From: Hydra vulgaris
Lineage: Eukaryota; Cnidaria; Hydrozoa; Anthoathecata; Hydridae
Direction of reading: 5' to 3'
Assembly: GCF_038396675.1 (NCBI RefSeq)
Contig: NC_088934.1
Span: forward strand, 42,007,001 to 42,071,000
DNA length: 64,000 bases
Position 1 is the first letter of the stretch. The number at the start of each line of letters is the position of its first letter. This document shows positions 27,357-38,455 of the stretch, piece by piece. The notes under the pieces were generated by a model that was not told the origin of the DNA, did not search any database, and saw only the letters and a list, made by a program, of their open reading frames with translations. The translations under genes and the position numbers were made by a program.

Positions 27357-27617
27357 TTTTCAGTAGCTGAATTTAAGGCATAAAATGATAAAAAAATATC
27401 GTTTCGCTCATCTTCTGATATTTTCTTAGCACATTCGTACTTACAGTTTCTTTTTTGTTTGAATGATCTTATTCGGTACTTGTTTTCCTCTTCGACTTGT
27501 ATAATTTTTACCAGCTTGGTATTCCTTTTTTTATATTACATCCCCAGGTTTCAGGCTTAGATATTCGTTTTCGGAATTTTTTCTTAAACGTTTGTTGAAC
27601 GTGATCCCTAGAAGAGA
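27357..27617. repeat. Copy of 21120-21381 inserted between duplicated hAT segments
   Basis: About 261 bp identical to 21120-21381 except for about one base (GATATTCG versus GATATTTG). It is bracketed by two nearly identical copies of a hAT segment (27068-27356 and 27618-27904). The junctions show short homology (GAGAAAAAGAAAGG). Confidence 0.85.
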
Positions 27618-28045
27618 AAAAGAAAGGTGCATATATTGCTTATTTAATTTGCAATGTTTTAACTAAAGTGAATCTCGATTTACAAAAATTGAGAGGCCAA
27701 GGATACGACAATTGTTCTAATATGGTTGGAATCTATAATGGAGCCCAAGCTCATATACTTGAAAAAAATCCGTTCGCTTTATACATTCCTTGCGGTGCGC
27801 AAGGAATTTATAAAGCGCAAGTTTATATTTAGCTGGAGTTCATGCTGCTGAGTCTTGCGCTGAGATAAAAACGTTTTTTGGCAGTATCCAAGCCCTTTAC
27901 GTGTTCTTTAGTTGCAGCCCAGCAAGATAGAAAATTCTTTTTGAAGAAACTGCTTTATCACTTTACAAGCTCTCAGATACTAGATGGTCAGCCCACATTG
28001 CAGCTGTAAAACCCTTAGTAAAAAAACCACGAGAAATCACTGCTT

Positions 28046-28246
28046 TTTTTTTTTTTTTTTATTTATTTATTTTAGGTGCCCCAAGAAGTCCTAACGGTCT
28101 TGTCACAGAGCACCGCGGAAGTGCATTTAACCAGGAAGTTCACGCTTCCTTCCTTACCGTGACGCGAAAATATGTCCAGAGCTCGTTTCGAACTTGGATC
28201 TCCTGCTTATAAAGCAAGCGTTCTAACCACTGCGCCACGGCTGCAC
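28046..28246 (-). mobile_element. tRNA-derived SINE, minus strand
   Basis: On the minus strand: A box TGGCGCAGTGGTTAGA, B box AAGTTCGAAACG, the shared 3' module ending TTAGGACTTCTTGGGGCACC and a poly-A tail (T-run 28046-28063). It interrupts the hAT transposase. Very similar to the copy at 38079. Confidence 0.9.
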
Positions 28247-29071
28247 TAACTGCTGCTTTGGATAGAACCTTTAATCAACTTGACTTAACTGCGAACATGC
28301 TAAATCAAGTGAAATCGTTGGGAAAATATTTTAAATCATTTGAATCAGTAGTTCTCCTGACCATTTTGTATGACACAGCAAAATATTGATGGTGCTAGTC
28401 GATGTCTGCAGTCGGAGTCAATCACCATTGAAGAAGAAGTTATCCTCATTCAACAACTTCTAGATGACCTAGGTTGCATTCGTTCGTCGTGGAATTGTAT
28501 ATTGACTGACGCAAAGCTAGTGGCTGGAAACCTAGGCTTTGATAGAGAATTTAAATTTAAACGCACAAGAAGAGTGAAAAAACTCCACGAGGAACCATTA
28601 AATACAGAAAACTACCTCGACGATACAGAAAAGAATTTTGAAGTAAATATTTTCAACGTGGCATTGGACCACATAATTCTACAAATTCAATCAAGGTTTA
28701 ATGTGGTGAAAAAGGTTTCTTCTCAGTTTTCCTTTATCTGGCTTCAGTCTGAAGACCCTTCTTTATATGATGACAAAGCTCGTCAACATGCGAAATTCTA
28801 TTCAAATGACGTTAAAGAAGATGATCTTGTTGAGGAAAATTGTCACTTTGACCGGTTGAAAGCATCTTCCTTGTTCAATAAAGGCAACTCTCTCAATCTT
28901 TTAAATCAAATATATTCCAACGGCTTGCAACCAATTTTCCCGTCGATATGCATACTTTTGCGCATCTTTCACACAATGCCAATATCCGTTGCAGAGGGTG
29001 AAAGATCTTTTAGTAAACTTAAGATTATAAAATGTACGGCAAAATGTACATTGACTGCGGTAAGTTTGTAA

Positions 29072-29436
29072 ATTTATTAATGCAAAGACATCATTTTAAA
29101 ATTACTTTAAAATAAAAAAAATAAATTACTTTAAAATAAAAAAATAAATTTAGCTCATAAATCCCCTTTTATTTTGAATTATAATAGTTATTTCTATGCT
29201 AATCGAAACCAGTATTTTGTTTCCCTATGTGACAGGTGTCAATTTCAGTAACGTTATAAAAAAGATTTTTTTTTAATTTTCAAATAATCGTATTTTATTC
29301 TACATCGGTGTCCAATAAGAATACTTTTTGTAGATTTTCAGATCTATTTTTTATATGATTTTTGATGGGTATAAAATTCTATATCATAATAATTAGGTAA
29401 TAAAAACCAGCAAGAGATTATGCAGCTATAGTTAGT
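29072..29436. other. No gene recognised
   Basis: A+T-rich DNA with a short tandem (AAATTACTTTAAAATAAA twice near 29080-29150). Confidence 0.4.
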
Positions 29437-29760
29437 TAGAACCTTGTCAAACTAAATATTAGTTAAACAAAGTTGCAGATAGAACTTTGGCACATAAGTA
29501 GCTGGCTTGTTTTGCGCTATATCGCTGTAAATTTCAGTTTATTTTGTTCATCATGATTTAAATAGTCTAATAAAATGGTAAAGTCATTTTTGGCAAAAAT
29601 GTCAGTTAGAACCTTGTCAAACCAACGCGACGAAATATTCATTAAACGAATGTATTTGCTTTTGAACATTCATTGAACAAATAAATAATCGTTTAGTGAA
29701 TTTGCGGTAGCGAATATAATCGTTAAATTTTGTTTTTGAAATTTCGTTAGTATAGTAATC
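29437..29760. repeat. Two TTAGAACCTTGTCAAAC ends and AACGA-rich subterminal sequence
   Basis: GTTAGAACCTTGTCAAAC occurs at 29437 and 29607. The second continues CAACGCGACGA and AACGAAT-type words, mirroring 19080-19306. It may mark the right boundary of a large composite region, or a separate copy of the same element end. Confidence 0.45.
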
Positions 29761-30047
29761 AGTAAATCTACAAACTGTTCTTAATTTATCTTTAAAATAT
29801 AGTTTAATGTAGCGTTTTTTATTTAATATTTATTTTAATATTTTTATATATTTTGTGCACTTATCTATTGATATATGTATCTTTTTTTAATCATTATCCT
29901 GTGATAATCTACTTGTTAAAGACTACCTGATGGCAATACTTTCTATTTTCATACTATTTGGACCAGATTTTAATTTAGAAAAACAATGAAGAAAAAAAAA
30001 TATTTTTATAAGTGAGTTTTTTTATTGTTACCTTCTTCATACCCAGG

Positions 30048-30860
30048 TCAGGCGAAGATCTCCATTTTCTTCATATTTTCTTTCATAAAAACCATCGTAT
30101 GAATATTTTTAATGCAATTACTAGTTCTTCGTTTCGATAGAACTTTACCAGTAGTTGATAATACTCTTTCAGAGATAGCTGATGAAGCAGGGATGCATAA
30201 GATCTTTTTTGCTAGTCTACTGAGATAAAGAAATCTTGTACGGTTGGTCTTCCAATATTCAATAATATCTGCGTTGTCGTGTGCAACTCCTACATTAACA
30301 AATTGTGCTATATCACACTTAGCGTCAGTTGACTGACAGTTTTTTTCTATTATTTCATTTTCCCCATATAGCTTCTTTAAAGCACTGGTTGAAGCCTCTT
30401 CGTTGGACGAATTCTCATCTTCCGATGGTTGTGTAGAGTTTGTAATGCTTGCAGAATTTTCGCTTGAATTTCCTCGGCGCATATCAATTTTGGTTTGAGT
30501 AGCGGTATCCTTGATATTTTTGTACCTTTTCTCGTCAAGTGCAAAGATTATTCCTCGTTTTGTCTTTGATCAAAAAAATGTGCTATTAAATACTCAGGTA
30601 CTTTTTGACCGCAATCTGGAAAATGTTGTAGAAATCCTGCTATTAGAGCTTGAGTTATATTCGTGACACATGCAAGAGAACTTATTTTTCTAATTTTATC
30701 TAATTTTTTCCTATTATTATAGATTTTCAATATCACCAAGTTGATTGTTGGGACTTTGTCAGAGCTTAAAGTTTGGGAAATTTTATCGATTGAATTAAGG
30801 TATTCAACAATACTTTGGATTTTAGCCTCTTAAACAGTAGGTATTTACAGTAGGTACCTT
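30048..30860 (-). pseudogene. hAT transposase C-terminal fragment (ZBED/Ac-like)
   Basis: The 144-codon frame ends with NADIIEYWKTNRTRFLYLSR, LAKKILCIPASSAISERVLS, TTGKVLSKRRT and MVFMKENMKKM, the hAT C-terminal dimerisation domain. An upstream minus-strand frame (30739-30548, CVTNITQALIAGFLQHFPD) probably belongs to the same protein. The N-terminal catalytic part is missing. It is a different hAT lineage from 26.7-29 kb (SERVLSTTG versus GERSFSKLK). Confidence 0.75.
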
Positions 30861-31157
30861 CAATTTTAATTGATATTTCTACCATAATAGCAAAACATCA
30901 TTTTAGATTATCAATGGATTTTAGCTGCCTTATGTCAGAACTCCAACAATTTGCCCCTCTCTAAACAAATGTAGTTCGTGAATGTTTATGTTCAATAGTA
31001 ATTTTCCTCAAAATACCTGTGGCTGAAGAATGACTGAAGCGTCTAACTAGTTTGTTTAGTTTTACTAACATTTCTAACTAGTCAGGAACAAAGATAAAGG
31101 ATAAAGCTCAGGATAAAGCTTGTGTGACATTTAAATGTATCTGATGATCAGCACACC

Positions 31158-33906
31158 CATGGCCTACTGTTATTATACGGCCTGATTTGTTGCATTTTCC
31201 GTAAAAAACTAAGAGGCCAGTTTTTTTACGGCAAATGTTTATTTTATTAAGCTACTAAAACAAACTTACATATTGCAAAGGTTACTTACAACTCTTATGA
31301 GGAAATTACAAAAAAAATTACAAACAAAGGTTTGTAATTTTATATGTATTAAGGATTTGAGAAAAAATCTTTTATTAGCATTAGCTATCAGTTCTTTGTC
31401 TTTTTTAAACTCTTTTACCTGATATTTTCGTACAGAATCTGTAAATTCTTTTTGTAAATTATTATAAAAAATATTAATAACAATTCGAGATCCATATTTA
31501 ATTCCCCATTCTTGGTGATTCTCGCATGTAAAATCAACACTGCTATAATAAATCTTAAAAATTTGTTCTGCAAAACTTTTAATTGATAAAGAATAACTGC
31601 AATGTTTGATTAGAATAGGAGAAATAATATCTAGAATACTAAAAAGATGACAAATAAAATCAGACAAGGATTGACTTGGACATATAATTCCACCTCTGGA
31701 TGATATTTTCAGATATTCGTTAATAAAAACATCTTGGTCTGTAGAAACCATTTTTTGACCACAAGATAGATATTTAAATCTTTTTTTCAATTTTTTAGCA
31801 ATGTAGCCTGCTATAGTAACAGCAACTTCCATGCTATCTTCAGAAAGTTGACACTCCAATATCTCTGAAGACAACAATGTAATATCTTGCATAATGTTTT
31901 CTAAAGAGTATTCAAATGTTTGATAAATATTTTCATCCCAGAAATTAATATTGTCCTTTAGAAGACTTCTTACTGCCAAAATCTTTTCACTGTTGCAAAC
32001 TTCTAAAAGACTTACAAGAAATCGACCACCGCTCATTTGTCTATACTTACTAAAGCGTAGCTCCAAAGGATCACTTTTTAACCTGGAAGTAAGAACAAAT
32101 GTACAGCTTTCTTCAAGAAAATCATCAATAAGAGATGCAGTTGCACGTAATGTTGTTATAAGAGCATGAGAAGTTTGTTTAGTTAAAGTAAAATATTCAC
32201 ATGTTGACCAAATTTCAATCCAATTTGCTATTTCTCTAAAAAATGTGGGTTTTTTTATCTCCTTTTACAGCAGCATTGCCGAGCTGATTGGATGTATTAA
32301 ACATCTGCTTTGAATTAAGTGTGATAAATAACTTATGAAACAATGATAAAAATTGTGCAGCATTATTTCTTTCAGGAAAATAACTTAGTATCGCAGCTGT
32401 AGTTGTTTCATCAAAAATTGCTAATGCAAGGTCAACATCTTGTTTATTGTTTTCAGGATGAGTGACCTGATAATTAATTTTCCTCGCTTTTTTCAAGTTT
32501 CCATTTAATAATTGGTCTTTTTCATAAACTTTATGAAATAAATCCCAAGTAATAAAACCAGCTGGAACTTCAACTTTGTCTCTGAAGAAATCAAACGAAA
32601 AAGAAGGAAAAACAAATTTTTTTCCATTCAACAAGTTATTCCTAACAACTTTTATTAAATGGATTATATTATATAATAGATATGTTTTTAAAACTCCATT
32701 ATAAGGAGGTCTGCCTTGAGGAGAATATAATCTAATTTCATTTAACTCTGTCAAAATTGAATTCATATCATTGGCTTTATTTCTAATATAGACAGGAAAA
32801 TTTTCTAACATACTCCAGTTTGTTAATTTGCAAATATGACCACTACGAAACCATTTAGGTAAAGAAATATGATAGTCTTTATATGACAATGAAACATACA
32901 GATCATTATTTACAGTTATTGATTGAAAAACAGTTGGTATGCCTGATTTTTTAATAAAACATAGTTTATAATAAACAACACTATCATGAACTTTTTTAAA
33001 TGTAAAGCCTGCCGGAGAATGTTGTTCTGTCAAAGAATCAAGATTAATTATTTTATCAACACTTTGAAAATCTTCAAACTCATCTTTTCCTAAATATCTC
33101 AAAGTTGGTTCTTTTCAGGGCAACTTTGGAACCCTTAGAGTCGACGATCCACTTATTTCATCGGTTTGAATAGTCGGAACTGGAAGAAGATTTTATTTCA
33201 AGGTGCATCTTTTTCCGTATTTAATAAATTTTTCATCAAAATGATTCACACAAATAGCTGAATATTTTGATGGAGCCCAATCTTTTCTGTTAACAAAGTA
33301 TATCAATCGTTCTCGCAAATCAAATTTTTCAGGAAAATGAAATGTTGACTTTTTTGGACCATTAGAGTAACCAGTTTTACAGTTTGTAACAACACATTTA
33401 TTACCTATTTTATTACTAAAACAAATCAAAAAAAAAGGAACACAGTTATTTTTAAATATAAAGTTCACTTACATTTATTATTGGAATTATCTCCACTTAA
33501 ATAACATCGCATAAAAAAGCTTCGACGATATACAGTAATAATAATAGACTGTCTGTATGTCTATTTCATTATTCCACTCTCTAATGGAATATAATGAAGC
33601 AGGCAATCAGTCAGATACATTCACATAATAATCAGTTCAGAATATATTACATATTAAATGACTAAAAATGCATAAACCAATGCATGCAAGCAAATATTTA
33701 TATAGTAATTGTTACAATATTATAATACAATATTTTATTCAGCACCTTTGTATAATATTCACTGGTAAATATATTGTTATTGTTGTTGTTGTTAATAAAC
33801 CTTTCATACATAATTCAAAATTTAGAAATAAGCTGTAAAAAACATGGCCTCTTAATTTTTTACGGAAAATGCAAGAAATCAGGCCGTATAATAACAGTAG
33901 GTCATG
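31158..33906 (-). mobile_element. P-like (THAP9-type) DNA transposon, 7-bp TSDs
   Basis: The ends match as inverted repeats over about 70 bp, starting CATGGCCTACTGTTATTATA (left) and CATGACCTACTG (right, inverted), and are flanked by GCACACC on both sides (31151-31157 and 33907-33913). Length 2749 bp. The transposase gene is on the minus strand. Canonical P elements duplicate 8 bp; here and in the mini-element at 15088 exactly 7 bp match. Confidence 0.9.
31266..33468 (-). pseudogene. THAP-domain P-element-like transposase, broken
   Basis: A THAP zinc domain (C-x4-C in CVVTNC, HFPEKFDLRERLIYFVNR, ICVNHF as C-x2-H, 33400-33230) is followed by PVPTIQT. Then come the transposase core (33102-32236: LYSPQGRPPYNGVLKTY, ITWDLFHKVYEKDQ, KINYQVTHPENNKQDVDLA, NSKQMFNTSN) and a C-terminal segment (32066-31266: LELRFSKYRQMSGGRFLVSL, VAVTIAGYIAKKL), in the order of P-element/THAP9 proteins. 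A stop follows the THAP domain (LK*), and frameshifts lie near 33115 and 32240. Not a host THAP gene, since it sits inside TIRs. Confidence 0.85.
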
Positions 33907-34171
33907 GCACACCGAAAGTTGTCGTTGGTTACTTTACTAATGCGCACATCTTTCATAATATTTAAACCTTCATCAGTTGTTGCCTATGTATATGTTTATT
34001 TTTTTCTCCAAGTTCAAGCGTTTTATCAAATAATCTAACTTTTCGACAATATTGTCGGTATTATGTGCGTCATGAAATGGGTTAGTTTGAAAAGAATTTG
34101 TTTAACTTTAAAATTTTTTTTAATAAAATGAAGCGTAAGAGATTGGAAAGCTAGATTATTAGAAGAAGTCC

Positions 34172-34258
34172 ATATGTTAGTAGTAAAGTCCCAACCGTCT
34201 ATATGTTAGTAGTAAAGTCCCAACCGTCCATATGTTAGTAGTAAAGTCCCAACCGTCT
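34172..34258. repeat. 29-bp tandem repeat, three copies
   Basis: The unit ATATGTTAGTAGTAAAGTCC plus CAACCGTCY starts at 34172, 34201 and 34230. Confidence 0.95.
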
Positions 34259-34586
34259 AGATCTAACTTTTCAATAATATTGTTTATGTGGTCAATGATG
34301 AATTTATATAGTTAAGGAATTCTGTCCTTAGAAAGTGATTTTGAATCAGGGTTATACTTCCCTTTCGTTACTTGCTTCATTATTTCATGAAATATTTACT
34401 ATCCACTGTGTTAAAATGCAATTGCTCATGGAAGACCCACTTAGTAACTATATTTACATTGGTAAAATTATCTTTGGACCATTGAACCTACCGACATACC
34501 TTCTGATTACGACTACCTACGATATAGCAACCAACATTGGACAACAAAGACACTCGGTTAGGCAGGAAGTTTTTTTTCCATATGAT

Positions 34587-34649
34587 TGAAATAGCTAAAG
34601 ATTTTAAAGACAACTCTTAGAGTTGTCTTTAAAATCTTTAGCTATTTCA
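34587..34649. repeat. Perfect hairpin, 31-bp arms
   Basis: Arms 34587-34617 and 34619-34649 are exact reverse complements around one base. No TSD. Confidence 0.9.
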
Positions 34650-34844
34650 AAGTTTTTGTGTTTAAAAAGGTTAAAAAAATAAATAAAAATGAATCGATAA
34701 GGAGAATTTTTTTCATCTTTATTTGTTTAGTATGAATCTAAAATGACTATCAAAAAATAATAATTTTATTTTTAAATGCTCCATCATATTTAATCGATCT
34801 AAATCAAATCATATCTAAAAATCAAATCATATCTAAAAATCAAT

Positions 34845-34935
34845 TTTTTTTTTTTTTTTTTGCCATTTAAGATATATATGTAGCAGGGGCGAGAAGAAGA
34901 CTAATATGTCTTATCGCCAAGCCCCTTGATAAATT
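34845..34935 (-). mobile_element. LINE 3' tail, minus strand
   Basis: On the minus strand: GGGGCTTGGCGATAAGAC, ATATT, AGTCTTCTTCTCGCCCC and a poly-A tail (T-run 34844-34860). Outer stem GGGGC/GCCCC and inner stem AAGACT-like match the tail architecture of the LINE at 22 kb. No coding sequence, so it is a severely truncated copy. Confidence 0.65.
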
Positions 34936-34940
34936 ACGTA

Positions 34941-35175
34941 ATTTTTTTTTTTTTTTTTTTAATTTTTTTGCTCTTTAATCTTTACAAATTCGTAATATAT
35001 AACAGAATCTTTACAAAGTAAGTAAAACTTAAAAAAAAAAAAAATCACAAAGTTACGTTATACAAAAAATATATAAAATAAAACTGTAAAGTATTAGAAA
35101 TTACTTCAAAGAACGCGGAAAACTTGCAGAAGACCGACGGTCTTGTCATCAAGAAATCGCTCTGCGTTACAAATA
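34941..35175 (-). mobile_element. Second LINE 3' tail, minus strand
   Basis: A T-run at 34942-34959 (poly-A on the minus strand). Further up, the minus-strand reading GATGACAAGACCGTCGGTCT fits the same hairpin signature (AAGACC/GGTCTT). Less certain than the neighbouring tail. Confidence 0.45.
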
Positions 35176-35455
35176 TTTTTGGATACTTCATTTAAAATAA
35201 GTTTATATTAAAACAAAAAAATGTTATCAGTTTTCTGCAGAATGAAAATAAAAATCCAAAATGCAAAAAAACAAAGAATGCAGACAATGTTGGTTTTGGT
35301 TTTCTTGAATGATTTATTAAAATTTTACTTTAATGAATAACTTTGAAATTTGAATATATATAGCATTGCATGACCGTAAGTTAATCTTCATGTTATTGAG
35401 AATAAACTACTTCTTTAACTTGTATTAAAAACAACTTTGAAAGACTTTAACTATT

Positions 35456-35675
35456 TTGGATTTTATATTAACTTCTTTGAAACATTTTTCTTTTTTCTCT
35501 CATTTTTTATATTTAATTTTAGTTACAATGTATTTATATAAATGTCAAGAAAAAACAAGGGATTTGGTGATAAGGCAAATCTGTCTTCTTCTCGTCCTTG
35601 CCATTTTTATATATATTATAAAACACGGAACTTGTAAATATTTGTACGGCTAAATAAAAGGAGAAAAAAAAAAAA
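35456..35675 (+). mobile_element. LINE 3' tail, plus strand
   Basis: GGTGATAAGGCAAATCTGTC, TTCTTCTCGTCCTTGCC, then a poly-A run at 35664-35675. Same two-stem signature as the other LINE tails. The short frame at 35456-35653 is untranslated tail. Confidence 0.6.
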
Positions 35676-35843
35676 AGCTACACGATTTGCTAAATATAAA
35701 GTCGTTCAAGTGTTGATAAGTAAGCCTATTATTTGTTTTTGTATTTTTGTTATTGCTGTTATTTTTTAGTTATTTTTTTATTTTAAATATAAAGTTTTAT
35801 TGAAAATAAGCACTTCCTTTAACAATATAAAATAAACACACGT

Positions 35844-35948
<105 letters not shown>

Positions 35949-35950
35949 CA

Positions 35951-36490
35951 AAGGTCAACAAAAAAAAAAAATTTTTCTGGTGCCGAGCAAACAATTTGTT
36001 TTTTGTATAGTATTTCTCATTTTGATTTCAAATATGCAACTCTTTTTTTACCATCACGTCAAGTTGTAAAGATATTTAGGTTCAAATCTTTAGTATTTAG
36101 GGTTTTAGAAAATATAAATATTTTTCCTTAAAATTCATTGACAAAAAAATTATGTAAAAAAATACTAAAAACTTTTAAAAAAATTTCAACAGAATGTTAC
36201 TTAGCAATAATACATAAAATACTTATTTTTATTACAAATGAATAACATTTTTAAAATCTCTATGAAAATACGCTTCTTTTGAGACCTACGTTGACATACT
36301 TTTGAATAACTTTTTTTTCGACAATATTAGGGACTTTACCCTAAATTCTTAAGGTTTGAACCTAAATATCTTTACAACTTGACGTGATGGTAAAAAAAGA
36401 GTTGCATATTTGAAATCAAAATGAGAAATGCTATACAAAAAACAAATTGTTTGCTCGGCACCAGAAAAAAAAATTTTTTTTGTTGACCTG
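35951..36490. mobile_element. Palindromic MITE, about 540 bp
   Basis: The ends AGGTCAACAAAAAAA...TCTGGTGCCGAGC are mirrored by GCTCGGCACCAGA...TTGTTGACCT. The arms extend about 150 bp, including AAATTGTTTG-type and GTTGTAAAGATATTTAGGTT words in both. No coding sequence. No certain TSD. Confidence 0.75.
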
Positions 36491-36779
36491 TGTTATTCAA
36501 AAATAACAAGAAGCGCTTTTTACTTAACCATATTCTTCTAAAATCACGGAAAAATTTAATTTTTAATATTATAAAATCATGAATTAATTTTTATTATTAT
36601 TATTTTTTTAAATATTAAACTTCAAATAACAAAACCAAAGTCTAAGGATCAAAAAATAAAAATAAAAACAACACATATTAAACAACAAAAACAAAAATAA
36701 ATTTGAAAAGTTACCAAGTGCATTTAACTTAAGCGTTTCTAAAATGAATATACTTTAATCGTAAGGATATTTTACATTT
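36491..36779. other. No gene recognised
   Basis: A/T-rich spacer between the MITE and a LINE fragment. Confidence 0.4.
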
Positions 36780-37480
36780 TTAGAAATAGTTTTGTGGTAG
36801 ATCAATTTTTAGTAATAACTGTCTAAGTTTAGCTTTGAACTCATTTAACATTGTAAGAGTTTTAAGTTCAGTCGTGAGTACTTTATTCCATGCCTTAGGT
36901 CCTCTAATTGAAATTGAAAACTCCGTTGCCGCAAAATGTTGTATTTAGGTGTTATTTGAATATCTAGTTAAGTATTTATTCTGATTTGTTTTGAATAAGA
37001 GATTAAAAGTTTTTGGAATAATTCTTTTATTAATTTTGAACATAAAAATTAGAAGATGAAAAATATTTATTTGGTAGATATTTAGTATATATAACTTAGT
37101 AAATAAAGTTGGCAGGGTGTATAGCGGCTTTCATTGGATATAATTCTGATCGCCTGTTTTTGCATATTAAAGAGTTTTTTTGATTTATTTTTATTGGTAC
37201 TACACCATACAATATAAGCGTAATTAAAAAAGGAATGAATAAAAGAAAAATATAAGAGTTTTAAACAACTTGAATTTAAAAAAGGTTTTGCCTTATAAAG
37301 TAGGCCAATGCTCGTTGATATTTTACCTTCAATATATTTTATATGATCTCTCCATATTACATTTCGTCAAGGAGTACTCCTAGAAATTTTAATGACACTT
37401 CTCTTTTTATTTCGCAATTGTTAATACAAAGATTTGGATGTTTTAATGGAGTTTTGTCATTTTCCCAGCAAACATTCTAT
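36780..37480 (-). pseudogene. LINE RT C-terminal fragment, minus strand
   Basis: On the minus strand: LLYFSFIHSFFNYAYIVWC, STNKNKSKKLFNMQKQAIRI (the region after the RT catalytic core in CR1/L2 LINEs) and the SKLWNK-like end near 36870. Frames are broken. Neither the FADD motif nor a tail is included. Confidence 0.7.
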
Positions 37481-38078
37481 AGCAGAATTTCAGTGAACTT
37501 ATATAGGCATTTTGAGGGGACCGCTGTAGTTTTTCACATAGATTTTTTAGTGAACTATTAGTGGCAGCCGCCAAAAGTGGCTAGCCGATTACTAGGCTCT
37601 ATTAACCATGTCGAAAAATTATCGGCTAGCCATTAATAGCGACTCCCACCAATAATACTCGAAGTAACTGATGAGCAAAACTCCAATGAACCTTCTCCAA
37701 ATACCTACGTAGGTCTACCGCAAAACTATTAAAACAATGTTTTGGTTTGGTTCGATAGTCAAAGGGAGACTTTTAGTATGCTAGGAGGATGGTTAGAGCA
37801 TGTATATAACCAATTGAATTATCAAGCTTGCAGTAAGGAAGAAAGAACTTTCCTTAAGATTTAAAAAATCAAATAAATAAAAATTTTAAAATTACATTTG
37901 ATGGAAATAAGAATATCATTATTTTTAAAATTTTAACAAAAATAAAAATTGAAAAAAACTCATCATTATTACTTTTTATTTGGTTTTTACAATTTATTCG
38001 GTTATTACAAACTTCTTTTTTAGTTTTACTTGTAAGTTTTTATTATAAGTTTGAGTATTTTGCATTAAAGCACATAAG
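37481..38078. other. No gene; inverted GGCTAGCCGA repeat
   Basis: GGCTAGCCGAT (37578) pairs with ATCGGCTAGCC (37620) around a 40-bp loop. The remainder is unstructured. Confidence 0.4.
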
Positions 38079-38249
38079 TGCCCCAAACAGTCCCAACGGT
38101 CTTGTCACAGAGCACCGCGGAAGTGCATTCATCCGGGAAGTCCACGCCTCCTTCCTTACCGTGACGCGAAAATTTGTCCAAAGCTCGTTTCGAACCTGGA
38201 TCTCCTGCTTATAAAGCAAGCGCTCTAACCACTGCGCCACGGCCGCACA
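38079..38249 (-). mobile_element. tRNA-derived SINE, minus strand
   Basis: A box GTGGCGCAGTGGTTAGAGCG, B box AGGTTCGAAACG, 3' module with ACTTCCGCGGTGCTCTG and TTGGGACTGTTTGGGGCAC. It has the most tRNA-like head of the four copies. No tRNA 3' half, so not a functional tRNA gene. Confidence 0.9.
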
Positions 38250-38356
38250 ACGACTTTAGATGATTTCTCTAATTCTAAAGCAAAGTGTTTTACAAAACTG
38301 CTTTTAGCAATCGTACTTAAATGAAACTAATAGTATTTGAAAAAACTTTAGTGGAC

Positions 38357-38455
38357 TACAATATTAAATGATTTATCACAGGCTATATTATAAAATGATT
38401 TATCACAGGTTTCGATATTAAATAATTTATCACCGGCTACGATATTAAATGATTT
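38357..38455. repeat. Degenerate tandem repeat around ATTAAATGATTTATCACAGG
   Basis: Three to four units of about 29-31 bp (ATATTAAATGATTTATCACA, then GGCTA or GGTTTCG) with small differences. Confidence 0.8.

Larger units (their letters stand above)
26641..29071 (+). pseudogene. hAT transposase (ZMYM1/DUF4371-like), broken by duplication and SINE
   Basis: Starting at 26709: QNEFISECATLAQEAVVKEV, VTDGTPYVFHTEQITFILRF (DUF4371 with the first catalytic Asp region), RGQGYDNCSNMAEIYNGAQAHI, PCGAQ, LAGVHAAESCAEIKTFFGSIQAL, then after a SINE the 233-codon C-terminal part (28370-29071) with a helical insertion domain and ICILLRIFHTMPISVAEGERSFSKLK, the hAT dimerisation motif. Damage: frameshift near 27060, a 290-bp duplication flanking a foreign 261-bp block, and SINE insertion at 28046-28246. 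Confidence 0.8.
33914..34860. other. No gene recognised; minisatellite and hairpin inside
   Basis: The open frame at 34335-34589 has no known motif. The stretch holds a 29-bp tandem repeat (34172-34258) and a perfect hairpin (34587-34649). Confidence 0.4.

Noticed and set aside
33193-33468. A host THAP-domain transcription factor
   Set aside because: It lies inside matching TIRs and TSDs and is followed by P-element-type transposase fragments on the same strand.
37664-37700. A third hammerhead (CTGATGAG at about 37665)
   Set aside because: No helix II and GAAA follow at the required distance.
38043-38249. A functional tRNA gene (A and B boxes visible)
   Set aside because: No acceptor stem or 3' half of a tRNA follows; the copy continues into the SINE 3' module found at other loci.
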